Shown: positions 14,872 to 23,524 of the stretch, piece after piece
How positions within the stretch are numbered: position 1 is the stretch's first letter
Layout of the letters: the number at the start of each line of letters is the position of its first letter
The notes under the pieces: model-generated
What the model was told of the DNA's origin: nothing
What the model saw: the letters and a program-made list of their open reading frames with translations, nothing else
Database searches by the model: none
Assembly (NCBI GenBank): GCA_030428945.1
Contig: JAUIEC010000003.1
Coordinates: 62,001-126,000 of the forward strand
Source: Phycisphaerae bacterium
GTDB taxonomy: Bacteria > Planctomycetota > Phycisphaerae > UBA1845 > Fen-1342
Direction of reading: 5' to 3'
Length of the DNA stretch: 64,000 nucleotides
Translations under genes and position numbers: made by a program

Positions 14872-17223
14872 GTGCCTGCCGGGGAGATCGTGACCACCGT
14901 GAGGGCTGCCGGCATGCTGCTGCGCGTTCTGTTGTTTCTCAGCCTGACACAGGCCGCCCTGGGACAGGGGCCCAGCCTGTCGGCCGAACTGCTGCCCGAG
15001 CGCGCGACCGTCGCCCCGGGTTCGACCGTCGACCTCGCCATCCGGCTGAAGGTCGAGGACGACTGGCACATCTACCATCCGATCATCCTCGACACCGGGT
15101 TCGCCACCGAAGTGCACTGGACGCTGCCCGCCGGCGTGACGGTCGGACAGGTCCGCTACCCCGTGCCGTACCTCGGCAGCACGCCGGTCGGCGATGTCAT
15201 CGACGAGTACCTCGAACTCAGCGGCGAATTCGTTCTGCTCGCCACCGCCACCATCGCCGACGATGTCTCGGCCGGTTCAGCGCTGGAGATCGCCGCCGAG
15301 GTCACGGCCCTGGCCTGCAAGCAAAGCTGCATCCCCGTCGACGCCACCGCCACCCTGACCCTGCCCGTCGCGACCGAGCCGGGGCCGAAGCAGAAGCCTG
15401 ACTTCTTTGACGATGCCCGCGCGGAGCTGACCCCGCTGCTGGGTGAGGCCGAGTACATCAAGGGCAGCGCGGTCACCGTACAGCCCTCCCTCGTCGGCCG
15501 AAACGAGCCAGGCTTGTTGGTCGCCACCATCAAGGTGCTCGACAAGCACCACGTGCAGGACCGGGACCCCGGCGTCGAGGGCCTGATCCCGACCCGTCTG
15601 CTGGTCGAACAGGTCGACGGGGTCGAGTTCGCCGAAGAAGAAGCGCAGCGCTGGACCACGCCGCACGTGAAGGACGTCCCCGGCTTCGGCCGCGTCCGCG
15701 AACAGTCCGGCACGTTCACCATCAAGGTGCCGTTCAAGGTCACCGACGAGGACCTGCCCGCCGGCCCGATCCCGGTCCGGGTGTTGCTGCAGTACCAGTG
15801 CTGCTCCGAGACCGGGCAGTGCTACCCGCCGATGATGGCGGCCGCGACCGCGGTGATCGACTACGACCCGGCCCGCCAGCCCGAACCGGGCGCCCTCGCC
15901 GGCGCCGAGACGGACGAACCCGCGGAACCGCAGGTGGCTGGCCGCAAGCCGGCGGACGGCCCGGCCCGCGGGATGGCGACGCTGTTCGTCTTCGCGTTCC
16001 TAGGCGGCATCATTCTGAACGTCATGCCGTGCGTGTTGCCGGTCATCTCGCTGAAAATCATGGGCTTCATCCATCAGTCGCAGGAGGATCGCGGCCGGAT
16101 CTTCCGCATGGGCCTGGTGTACACGCTCGGCATCCTCGCCAGTTTCCTGCCGCTGGCGATCGTCATGGCCCGGGCCGGTGCGGTCTGGGGTTCGCAGATG
16201 CAGGAACCGGGTTTCCTGATTCCGCTTTCGGTCTTCGTCTTCGCCTTCGGATTGAGCCTGCTCGGCGTGTTCGAAATCCAGTTGCCCGGTTCGGCGATGA
16301 GCGCGGCCGGGGAAGCCGCCCAGCGCGAGGGTTATGGCGGGGCGTTCATGAACGGCCTGCTGACCACGGCCCTGGCGACGCCGTGCACGGCCCCGCTGCT
16401 CGGTCCGGCGGCCGGACTGCTGACGCAGTTCCCGCCGCTGACGCAGTTCTTCGGGATCATGCTGGTGGGAGCCGGTCTGGCGTTTCCGTACGTGTTGCTG
16501 AGTGCGTTTCCGCAGTGGCTGCGTTACCTGCCGAAGCCCGGGGCCTGGATGGTGACGTTCAAGGAGATTGTCGGCTTCGTGATGTTCGCGGTGGTCGTCT
16601 GGCTGTTGTCGGCCCTGGTCAAGCAGGTGGACACCTGGGTGTTCCTCGGCACGCTCGGGCTGCTCGTCGCGGTCGGCATGGCCTGCTGGCAGATCGGTCG
16701 GCTGAAGCTGACCGATTCGACCGGTCGGCACGTGCGCGGCTGGGCCACGGCGCTCGTCCTGCTGGTCGTCGTCGGCTGGGGCAGCTTCAAGTTTTTCGAA
16801 CCGAAGGGCGAGATTCCCTGGCAGGACTGGGAGCCCGGCCTGCCGGCCCGTCTCGCGTCCGAGGGCTACACGGTCTACGTCGACTACACGGCCGACTGGT
16901 GTTTCACCTGCCAATGGAACAAGCGGCAGGTGGTCGAGACCGATGTGATTCGGGCGCGCTTCAGCGACCTGAACGTGGTGCCGATCAAGGCCGACTTCAC
17001 CCGGCGTGACGCCGTCATGCTGAAGGAGATCCGCAGCTACTACCGCAACGGAATCCCGGCCAACGGCGTGCCGCTGAACATCGTTCTGCCGGCCGGGCAA
17101 CCGGGCGAGGCGATCGTCCTGCCCGAGACGCTGACCCAGAGGCTGGTGCTCGACGCGTTGCAGCAGGCCGGCAAGTCCGCCCGCCGTCCGGACCTGGTAG
17201 CGGCCAGCGCGGCCCGCGACTGA
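14872..17223 (+). CDS. dsbD: DsbD-like thiol:disulfide interchange protein
   Basis: The 783-aa open frame contains a signal peptide (MLLRVLLFLSLTQAALGQ), an N-terminal periplasmic DsbD-alpha-like domain with cysteine pairs (ACKQSC and CCSETGQC), an eight-helix CcdA/DsbD membrane domain with the conserved MPCVLPVISLK and TPCTAPLLG cysteines (about residues 385 and 505), and a C-terminal thioredoxin-like domain with WCFTC near 676-680. It carries reducing power from cytoplasmic thioredoxin across the inner membrane to periplasmic thiol proteins. Possible starts are the first GTG (14872), GTG 14890 or ATG 14914; the last gives the shortest signal peptide. It is a single gene with its own candidate -10. 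Confidence 0.92.
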   Translation: MPAGEIVTTVRAAGMLLRVLLFLSLTQAALGQGPSLSAELLPERATVAPGSTVDLAIRLKVEDDWHIYHPIILDTGFATEVHWTLPAGVTVGQVRYPVPYLGSTPVGDVIDEYLELSGEFVLLATATIADDVSAGSALEIAAEVTALACKQSCIPVDATATLTLPVATEPGPKQKPDFFDDARAELTPLLGEAEYIKGSAVTVQPSLVGRNEPGLLVATIKVLDKHHVQDRDPGVEGLIPTRLLVEQVDGVEFAEEEAQRWTTPHVKDVPGFGRVREQSGTFTIKVPFKVTDEDLPAGPIPVRVLLQYQCCSETGQCYPPMMAAATAVIDYDPARQPEPGALAGAETDEPAEPQVAGRKPADGPARGMATLFVFAFLGGIILNVMPCVLPVISLKIMGFIHQSQEDRGRIFRMGLVYTLGILASFLPLAIVMARAGAVWGSQMQEPGFLIPLSVFVFAFGLSLLGVFEIQLPGSAMSAAGEAAQREGYGGAFMNGLLTTALATPCTAPLLGPAAGLLTQFPPLTQFFGIMLVGAGLAFPYVLLSAFPQWLRYLPKPGAWMVTFKEIVGFVMFAVVVWLLSALVKQVDTWVFLGTLGLLVAVGMACWQIGRLKLTDSTGRHVRGWATALVLLVVVGWGSFKFFEPKGEIPWQDWEPGLPARLASEGYTVYVDYTADWCFTCQWNKRQVVETDVIRARFSDLNVVPIKADFTRRDAVMLKEIRSYYRNGIPANGVPLNIVLPAGQPGEAIVLPETLTQRLVLDALQQAGKSARRPDLVAASAARD

Positions 17224-17302
17224 GCGGCCGGGTTCATCGCCGGGCTCGCAGGGCGTCCGCCGCCGCGCTCCCGCCAGGCCGGCCATCGCGGCCGCCGCCG
17301 AA

Positions 17303-17454
17303 CACGCCTGCCATGCCGGCCATCGCTGCCACGCTGCCATCGCTGACCATGCCTGACATCCCGGCAATCGCTGCCACGCTGCCGTCGCTGACCACGCCTG
17401 CCATGCCGGCCATCGCGGCCAACGCTGACCAGGCCTGACATCCCGGCAGTATCC
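17303..17454. repeat. 45-bp tandem repeat, about 3.4 units
   Basis: Unit 1 (17303-17347) and unit 2 (17348-17392) are full 45-bp copies differing at a few positions. Unit 3 (17393-17429) is shortened to 37 bp and a partial copy follows to about 17454. Each unit contains GCCTG[CA]CAT[GC]CCGGC and ends CGCTGAC. Confidence 0.9.
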
Positions 17455-17625
17455 TCCGTGTGAACCGACGATCCGCCGACTCGAAAGCAGGGAAAGAAAA
17501 CCAAGAAAAACTAGAATCGCCGCCCAGCAAAATCCCCCGGGGGCGCCCCCACCCCCGAATTCCAGCCTAACACACCCGCGACGCCCCACAGTTCAGGTAA
17601 ACACCCCCAAAATCCGTGGAAAATC

Positions 17626-17693
17626 GGACCCTCCGGGCCGCCGGACCCTTTCGGCCGCCGGACCCTCCCGTGCGCCGGCCCCTCCCGTGCGCC
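17626..17693. repeat. 17-bp tandem repeat, four units
   Basis: Four consecutive 17-bp units start GGACCCT (the last GGCCCCT): 17626-17642, 17643-17659, 17660-17676 and 17677-17693. Units 3 and 4 differ at one base. No function is apparent. Confidence 0.9.
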
Positions 17694-18037
17694 GCGCGGA
17701 GCAGTAACTGGCAGCCCAACCGCGGCGACCTGCCACCTGCCGGTCCCGCCAGCCGTCCGGAATCGCCGCATCCCTGGTACCCGCCACGCCCCCGGACCAC
17801 GCGTAGTTCCTGCCGGCTGCATTCCATCCGAAACAACGGATTGCCGATGAGCTTTGCAGGTCCTGTCTGTCGGATCGGATCTGCCAGCCTGGGCGGCGAA
17901 GAAGTGAATCGCTTGTGGAGTCGGAAGAGCCCCGTACGGGAACACAACCGGGCCTCTTCACGCCTCCACCCTTTCACTCTCACCCGCAACGGCCGACCGG
18001 AGACTCAGGTGCAACGCCGCACCGGAAGGAAAACCCT

Positions 18038-19507
18038 ATGCAACGCGCCGCGTGCATGATCGGACTGTCACTCCTGCTGACCCTCCCCGGCTGCGGACGC
18101 CAGAACCGCGGACTCCGCATCTGGCCCATCACCGAAGCCACCCCGCCCGAGTCGGCCCGACCCGAACCGGCCCCGCAGACCAGCCCGCGCCCCGCCGTCG
18201 CCAACCTGACCGCACCCGGCGGCGTCCGCTCCCTCGGCCAGCACCCCGACGAAACCGGCGCCCGACCGACCTCGCTGCTGACCAACGTCCGCCAGCACAC
18301 CTTCTCCAGCGTCGGCCGCGACTTCGATCCCGACATGCACCCCGACGGACGCATGGTCGTCTTCGCTTCGACCCGCAACGCAGAAACCGCCGACCTGTTC
18401 TATAAGGACGTCAACGGCTTCACCATCACGCAGTTGACCTCCGACCTCGGCGATGACGTCCAGCCACGACTCAGCCCCACCGGCGACCAGGTCGTCTTCG
18501 CCTCCAACCGCACCGGAAACTGGGATCTCTGGCGCATCAACCTCGACGGAACCGGGCTGATGCAACTGACCCGCCACCCCGGCGATGAAATGGGCCCCAC
18601 CTGGTCACCCGACGGCCGCCAGGTCGCCTTCACCGTCTGGGGCGCCCGCTCCAAGCAGTGGGAACTCTGGGTCCTCGACGTCGAGAACCCCGGCGTCCGC
18701 AAGTTCCTGACCTACGGCATGTTCCCCGACTGGTCACCCGACGGCCGCTCGATCGCCTTCCAGCGGGCCCGCCGCCGCGGAACCCGCTGGTTCTCCGTCT
18801 GGCGGGTCGACCTCGTCGACGGCGAAGCACGCCACCCGACCGAGGTCGCCTACAGCGACTCCGCCGCCTGCACCGTCCCCCGCTGGTCACCCGACGGCAC
18901 CGCACTCGTCTACTGCGCGGTCCGCGACACCAGCGTCGGCGCCGGCCGACCCGCCCCCGACCAGGTCGCCGCCGAAGTCTGGCGCGTCGACGCCCGCAGC
19001 GGCGTCCGCACCAGGATCGTTCACGCCGGGACGGCCGCCTTCAATCCGATCTGGGCACCCGACGGACGCATCTTCTTCGTCTCCGCCCAGGCCGGAACAG
19101 AGAACATCTGGTCGTCAAACCAGAACATGACCCCGACCGCCGCCGGCGTTCCGCAACTGGCACCCCCCATGCAGACCGCCTCCGCCGGCATGACGCCATC
19201 AACCTCGTCTCAACGGCCGCGGGCCACCCCGTTGCCGGCATCGCCGTCGACCTCGACACCGGCCCCGCGCCCGGCACCGGTTCCGACGCAGCCGCCGGCA
19301 CCCCCGATCCAGACCCCCCGGATCGATCCCCGGCCGGGCTCGACACCGCCGCCGGCCGATCCGACCGCCCGGCCCGCACCGGCCGGTCCGTCCGCGCCCC
19401 GCGGATCCGCACCCGCGGACCAGGTCGCGCCGACCGGACCGGTGGGCGTCAATCAGCCGGCCACGGCGGGCTCGCGGCCGGTTCCACCGGGCCCGGCCGG
19501 ACCGTGA
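18038..19507 (+). CDS. TolB-like beta-propeller lipoprotein
   Basis: The 489-aa product starts at ATG 18038, with GGAAGGA eight bases upstream. The signal peptide ends in the lipobox LPGC with C19. The middle (about residues 85-355) has repeated PD40/WD40-like blades: HPDGRMVVFAS, SPTGDQVVFAS, SPDGRQVAF, SPDGRSIAF, SPDGTALVY, APDGRIFFVS, the pattern of TolB propellers. The last 120 or so residues are Pro/Thr/Ala-rich and probably unstructured. It is likely a periplasmic, membrane-anchored protein interaction scaffold. No tolQRA or pal genes are nearby, so a role in the Tol-Pal complex is not supported by context. Confidence 0.85.
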   Translation: MQRAACMIGLSLLLTLPGCGRQNRGLRIWPITEATPPESARPEPAPQTSPRPAVANLTAPGGVRSLGQHPDETGARPTSLLTNVRQHTFSSVGRDFDPDMHPDGRMVVFASTRNAETADLFYKDVNGFTITQLTSDLGDDVQPRLSPTGDQVVFASNRTGNWDLWRINLDGTGLMQLTRHPGDEMGPTWSPDGRQVAFTVWGARSKQWELWVLDVENPGVRKFLTYGMFPDWSPDGRSIAFQRARRRGTRWFSVWRVDLVDGEARHPTEVAYSDSAACTVPRWSPDGTALVYCAVRDTSVGAGRPAPDQVAAEVWRVDARSGVRTRIVHAGTAAFNPIWAPDGRIFFVSAQAGTENIWSSNQNMTPTAAGVPQLAPPMQTASAGMTPSTSSQRPRATPLPASPSTSTPAPRPAPVPTQPPAPPIQTPRIDPRPGSTPPPADPTARPAPAGPSAPRGSAPADQVAPTGPVGVNQPATAGSRPVPPGPAGP

Positions 19508-19568
19508 AGGCGGGCCCCGGACCGGTCCCGGCTGATCGGGCGCGCGCACGTGTGTTGAGAACTTCATC

Positions 19569-19597
19569 CTGTCAAGTGGGCATCGAGGGCCTATAAT
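19569..19597 (+). promoter_or_regulatory. candidate promoter CTGTCA-N17-TATAAT
   Basis: A perfect TATAAT (19592-19597) lies 17 bp after CTGTCA (19569-19574, four of six matches to TTGACA). The -10 box overlaps the first ATG of the next gene (19596), so transcription from here would begin near 19604 and the real start codon would be downstream. Confidence 0.6.
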
Positions 19598-20378
19598 GTT
19601 TCAGGCTCCCACAACTGGTGTGATCGCGAAGCGATCCCGACCCTGGTCCGGGCACTGGAGGGTGTCATGCCTCGGCCTGTTGCTTGTGGTATGTGGGGCC
19701 TGTGCGCCGGACCACGAGGTCGCGGAGCCTCCTTTGGCCCCGCCGCCGAGCGTGGTGGCCGTGGCGCCGGTGATCAATCTGAGCAATCGCGACGATTGGG
19801 ATCCGATTCGCGTCACGGACTTTCTGACGATGGAACTTCAGGCTCGGCCGGAGTTTATCGTCGTTCCGACGGCGCGGGTGCTGGCGGCGCTGACGGTCCT
19901 TGGGCGGGACACGATCAGGACGCCCGACGATGTGCGAGCCCTGGGACGCGAACTCGGGGCCGATCTGGTCATGGTGGGCGCCGTGACCGAATTCGATCCA
20001 TACGACCCTCCGCGTGTGGCCTGGACCTTGCAGATGTACCTGGTTCATCCGCCCGTGACGGCGGACTGGCCCGCCCTGGATCCGGTGGCCGCCTCGCGGC
20101 AGCCGTCCGGCCTGGGCGTGATTCCGCCCGAAGCGGCCCGGGGCGAGGCTCCGGTCCTGCAGGTGCAGACACTCGCGGATGCGTCCTGGGATCGGACCCG
20201 GGCGCGGATGCGCGACTACGGAAAAGAGCGCAACGGGCATCAGAGCCCGTTCGGCTGGGCGGTGCACGGCAAATCCCAGCAACTCTTCCTCCGTTTCTCA
20301 TGTCAGGATGCAATCCTGACGATGACAGAGGAGATGGAACGTTACCGGTCCCTCGGAACCCTCGCGGAAGTCGAATGA
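19596..20378 (+). CDS. putative lipoprotein, possible CsgG/FlgT-like fold
   Basis: The frame encodes up to 260 aa: a basic N-terminus, a hydrophobic stretch (SCLGLLLVV) and lipobox CGAC with C36, then a domain reading VVAVAPVINLSNRDDWDPIRVTD (in two parts) with a later RELGADLVMVGAVTEFDPY. That alternation resembles CsgG/FlgT/TolB-N-type lipoproteins that assemble at the outer membrane. A -10 box overlaps the first ATG, so GTG 19620 is a likelier start. The last bases overlap the next gene (ATGA). Its role is unknown. Confidence 0.65.
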   Translation: MFQAPTTGVIAKRSRPWSGHWRVSCLGLLLVVCGACAPDHEVAEPPLAPPPSVVAVAPVINLSNRDDWDPIRVTDFLTMELQARPEFIVVPTARVLAALTVLGRDTIRTPDDVRALGRELGADLVMVGAVTEFDPYDPPRVAWTLQMYLVHPPVTADWPALDPVAASRQPSGLGVIPPEAARGEAPVLQVQTLADASWDRTRARMRDYGKERNGHQSPFGWAVHGKSQQLFLRFSCQDAILTMTEEMERYRSLGTLAEVE

Positions 20379-20638
20379 TGCCAGACCAGCAGCGCAGCCT
20401 GACCTTTGAAAAGGACCGGGAGCGGTTCGTCTGGACCTTCCACGAAGGGCAGGAGGAGTTCTTGCTGGCCAGCCTCCGGGATCTGGCCGAAGACCCTGAT
20501 ACCAGCTTCGATCAGGATGACGCGCTGGTCGTCGGACTGGCCCTCGTGGGCCACGTGCCGGGAACGGACACACCCGGTCGCAGTTGGGCCCGAGATGACC
20601 ATGAATGCACCCTTGGCCGTGAACGCTATGACTACTGA
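20375..20638 (+). CDS. small hypothetical protein (87 aa)
   Basis: The start ATG overlaps the stop of the preceding lipoprotein (ATGA), which supports translation. The acidic 87-aa product begins MMPDQQRSLTFEKDRE and has an EEFLLASLRDLAEDP helix followed by ALVVGLALVGH; no known domain is recognised and there is no signal peptide. Its end overlaps the Xer recombinase start by about 11 nt, so the three genes may be one transcript. It might assist the lipoprotein or the recombinase, but nothing in its sequence says which. Confidence 0.55.
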   Translation: MMPDQQRSLTFEKDRERFVWTFHEGQEEFLLASLRDLAEDPDTSFDQDDALVVGLALVGHVPGTDTPGRSWARDDHECTLGRERYDY

Positions 20639-21536
20639 AGCCACATTGATCGACCAGTTCATCGAGTACCTGCGTGCCGAACGACACTTCTCGGCGCACA
20701 CCGCCCGCTGCTATGCCGCGGACCTCGATCAGTTCTGCAAATTCCTCGGCGCTCCCGAGGGCGGCCTGGACGCGGTCCTGGTGGCCGTCGACGGCGACCG
20801 GGTCCGCGACTTCCTCGCGCACCTGCACGGCAAGAACTACTGCAAGAGCACCATCGCCCGCAAACTGGCGACGCTCCGCAGCTTCTACAAGTTCCTCGCC
20901 CGCCGCGGCCGGATCGAGAACAACCCGGTCTCCGGCATCCGGACGCCCAAGCAGGACAAGCGCCTGCCGAAGTGCCTGACGATCGCCGAGATCGAGCGCC
21001 TGTTCTCGCAGTGCGACACGACCACGGTGCTCGGAGCCCGCGACCGCTCGATCCTCGAAACGCTCTATTCGACCGGCATCCGCGTCAGCGAACTGGTCGC
21101 CCTGAACATCTCCGATGTCGACCTGGGCAGCAGCGTCATCCTGGTCCGCGGCAAGGGCAAGAAGGAACGCGTGATCCCGATCAGCCCCGGGGCGGTCCGC
21201 GCCATCCTGCACTACCTGGATCTGCGCCGCACCATGTCCAACAACCCCAAGCACGATCAGGACGCCCTGTTCATCAACAAGCACGGGCAGCGACTCAGCA
21301 CCCGCAGCGTCCGCCGCAAGCTCGACAAGTACCTGCTCGATGCCGGACTCGACCTGTCCGTCAGCCCGCACACGCTCCGCCACAGCTTCGCCACCCACAT
21401 GCTGCAGAGCGGTGCCGACCTGCGCAGCGTCCAGGAAATGCTCGGCCACCAGAGCCTCAGCACGACCCAGATCTATACCCACATGACCAGCGAACAGGTC
21501 CAGGAAGAATACGAGAAGTCCCACCCGCGCGCCTGA
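20628..21536 (+). CDS. tyrosine recombinase XerC/XerD
   Basis: From ATG 20628 the protein is 302 aa, the usual Xer length; ATGs at 20595 and 20601 are also in frame. The N-terminal SAM-like core-binding domain (FIEYLRAERHFS to about 105) is followed by the catalytic domain with all active residues visible: R152 (GIRVSEL), K176 (RGKGKKE), H248 and R251 (HTLRHSF), H274 (LGHQSLSTT) and the nucleophile Y283 (QIYTH). It resolves chromosome dimers at dif with a partner Xer and FtsK. Lack of integrase-type extra domains and of att-like repeats argues for the housekeeping enzyme. C and D paralogues cannot be separated here. Confidence 0.92.
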   Translation: MTTEATLIDQFIEYLRAERHFSAHTARCYAADLDQFCKFLGAPEGGLDAVLVAVDGDRVRDFLAHLHGKNYCKSTIARKLATLRSFYKFLARRGRIENNPVSGIRTPKQDKRLPKCLTIAEIERLFSQCDTTTVLGARDRSILETLYSTGIRVSELVALNISDVDLGSSVILVRGKGKKERVIPISPGAVRAILHYLDLRRTMSNNPKHDQDALFINKHGQRLSTRSVRRKLDKYLLDAGLDLSVSPHTLRHSFATHMLQSGADLRSVQEMLGHQSLSTTQIYTHMTSEQVQEEYEKSHPRA

Positions 21537-21618
21537 CAAACACGCCCGGGGACCACAGCTATCGCAGGCCGGTCTGCTTTCTCGTACCACGGGGGGGCAG
21601 GCCGGCCAGCCTTTTTTG

Positions 21619-21713
21619 CAGGGAACAGGGAACAGGGAACAGGGAACAGGAACAGGTCCCGCCCGCCGTTCCCGGCCTGCCGGCGCTTTGCGACCTGCTG
21701 CGTGCTCACCCAG
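21619..21713. repeat. CAGGGAA heptamer array with degenerate octamers, composite module (inverted)
   Basis: Four exact CAGGGAA heptamers run 21619-21646, then a broken copy to 21656. About 40 bp on, 21694-21713 reads as the reverse complement of GTGAGCAC-GCAGCAGG, a worn AAGTGAGC-type array. The order is the mirror image of the modules at 25.05-25.23 and 57.55-57.66 kb. It lies between two convergent genes. Confidence 0.75.
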
Positions 21714-21715
21714 GC

Positions 21716-23266
21716 TCAGTTGTGCCGCTGCCCCAGGATTCGGTCGGCCTGCGTCCGCAGTTCGGCGGCCACGGCGGACTGGCCCAGCGCTTCGCGCGCC
21801 CGCGCGAGCAGCCAGAGCGTGTCCGCCACCGTCGGGTGATCGCTGCCGTAGGCGGCCTGCTCGATCTCGAGCGCACGCTCGAGCAGCGCCACCGCCTCGT
21901 CCGGCCGGGCCTCGTCCACCAGCAGAAACCCGAGTTCGTAGAGGGTGGCGGCCACTTCCCGATGCCCACGTCCGTAGTGCTGCTGTTCGATCCGCAGTGC
22001 GCGACGGAAACACCTCTCCGCGTCGTCAGCCTCGCCGAGGCTCACGTGCACGCGGGCCAGTTCAAACAGGTCACGCGCCGTCCGCGGATGGGACAGACCG
22101 AAGACCGCCGTGTGGATTTCGAGCGCCGCGCGGCACGCCTTTTCGGCCTCCGGCGCGCGGTTCAGACTCAGGAGCAGGATCCCCAGGTTGCGAAGCGTCA
22201 GCGCCACCTCGTCGTGCTGCTGACCATAGGCCGCCTTCTCGATTGCCAGGGCCCGGCGCAGCAGAGGCTCGGCGTCGGCCGGGCGGCCCTGATCCTCGTA
22301 GGTGAACGCCAGGTGGTTCAGCGTTGTCGCGACTTCCGGGTGCCGCGGCCCCAGCACGCTGGTCTGAATCTCGAGCGTTCGCTGAAGCAGCGCCGCCGCC
22401 TGTTCCGGATCGCCGGCCTGGCGGGCGGCGTCCCCCAGGTTCGAGAGCGTCTCCGCCAGCGTGACCGAGTGCGGGCCGAAGTGCGCTTCTTCGATCCGAG
22501 CGGCTTCCTGCAGCAGCGCCCGCGCCTCGGAGAAGCGTCCCTGGTCGACATAGACCAGCGCCAGCCCGTTCTGCAACACCGCCACTTCGGGGCTCTCGCC
22601 ACCGTTCGCGGCCGTCATGATCTCGAGCGCCTGCTGGTAGGTCTGTTCGGCTTCGCGTTCGCCCATGTCGCGCTGCAGGTCGGCCAGGCCGGCGAGCGTG
22701 AAGGCGACCTGTTCGTGCTGCGGGCCGAGATGGCGACGCTGAAACGCGCGGGTCCGCTGGAAGTAGTCGTTCGCTTCGTCGGTGCGTCCGAGGCGGCGAT
22801 ACAGGACCGCGAGGCTGCCGAGGATCTCGCCGCAACGGACATCCTCCGGACCGTGCCGCTCGAGGATCGCCAGCGCCTGCAGGTAAACCGGTTCGGTCTC
22901 GGCGTGGCGGTCAAGGGTTTCGTAGAGGTCGGCCAGGTTGGCGAGGGTCGTGACCAGGACGGGGTGGTCGTTGCCGCGGGCCCGCTGGTCGAGTTCGATC
23001 GAGCGACGATAGAGGATCTCGGCTTCCTCGAACCGTCCGAGCGCCTCGCAGGCCAGCGCGAGGTTGTTCAGACTGCTGGCGATGCGCGTGTCCGGACCCG
23101 TTGCCCGCGCCCGCGCCAGGGCCCGCTCCCAATACAGCGTCGCCTCGCGATACCGCTCCGCGTCGTAGGCGACCGAACCGGACTGGTGCAGCGCTCGCCA
23201 GTCGTCCCCGCAACCCAGGCAGGCAAGCAACGCGACGGCTGCTAATGTCTTACAAATCAACGGCAT
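21716..23266 (-). CDS. lipoprotein with kinesin-light-chain-type TPR repeats
   Basis: The 516-aa protein has a short signal peptide with lipobox LGC (C19) and then about ten 42-residue TPR units of the kinesin-light-chain type (pattern ALxxxxxxLGPxHPxVAxxLxNLAxLY), covering residues 28 to 500 almost without gaps. Examples are SSLNNLALACEALGRFEEAE, TLANLADLYETLDRHAETE and TTLNHLAFTYEDQGRPADAE. Such arrays bind peptides or partner proteins; here the protein would be exported and anchored in a membrane. It is convergent with the recombinase and divergent from the GT2 gene. The partner is unknown. Confidence 0.85.
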   Translation of the reverse strand: MPLICKTLAAVALLACLGCGDDWRALHQSGSVAYDAERYREATLYWERALARARATGPDTRIASSLNNLALACEALGRFEEAEILYRRSIELDQRARGNDHPVLVTTLANLADLYETLDRHAETEPVYLQALAILERHGPEDVRCGEILGSLAVLYRRLGRTDEANDYFQRTRAFQRRHLGPQHEQVAFTLAGLADLQRDMGEREAEQTYQQALEIMTAANGGESPEVAVLQNGLALVYVDQGRFSEARALLQEAARIEEAHFGPHSVTLAETLSNLGDAARQAGDPEQAAALLQRTLEIQTSVLGPRHPEVATTLNHLAFTYEDQGRPADAEPLLRRALAIEKAAYGQQHDEVALTLRNLGILLLSLNRAPEAEKACRAALEIHTAVFGLSHPRTARDLFELARVHVSLGEADDAERCFRRALRIEQQHYGRGHREVAATLYELGFLLVDEARPDEAVALLERALEIEQAAYGSDHPTVADTLWLLARAREALGQSAVAAELRTQADRILGQRHN

Positions 23267-23524
23267 AAAGTAGTCATGCGTCCGCGGCGCGGCGGAACAC
23301 TGTGCTCCCGTTCACCATTTTAACCGAGCCCGTTTTTTCTGCAGTAGGCAAAAGTCGTATCTTCTCAATGAAACCCGGCGGCGGATCGGGTGTCGGCGTT
23401 ACAGGGCGTCCCGCCCCCGCTAGGATTCGGACGGGGCCCGGAAGAAAAGACCTCGGCCCGCGAATACCGCCGACCGGGGAGGTTGTCCCGGGCAGACCTT
23501 GTCGCCAACGGAGTTGTCCCCACC

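Larger units (their letters stand above)
17224..18037. other. 814-bp intergenic region rich in tandem repeats
   Basis: Between dsbD and the TolB-like gene there is no supported reading frame. The region holds a 45-bp tandem array (17303-17454), a 17-bp tandem array (17626-17693) and, near 17957-17985, degenerate TTCACGCC/TTCACTCT octamers like the GTGAAAGG family. Minus-strand frames through the 45-bp array give Ala/Gly/Met-rich repeats but have no ribosome-binding site or domain. Confidence 0.7.

Noticed and set aside
17234-17530. 98-aa minus-strand frame through the 45-bp tandem array
   Set aside because: It is open only because the repeat unit is a multiple of three; there is no ribosome-binding site, signal or homologous feature.
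20628-21536. Xer recombinase as the integrase of a mobile island
   Set aside because: The length and domains are those of housekeeping XerC/D; no tRNA target, flanking direct repeats or cargo genes are visible.
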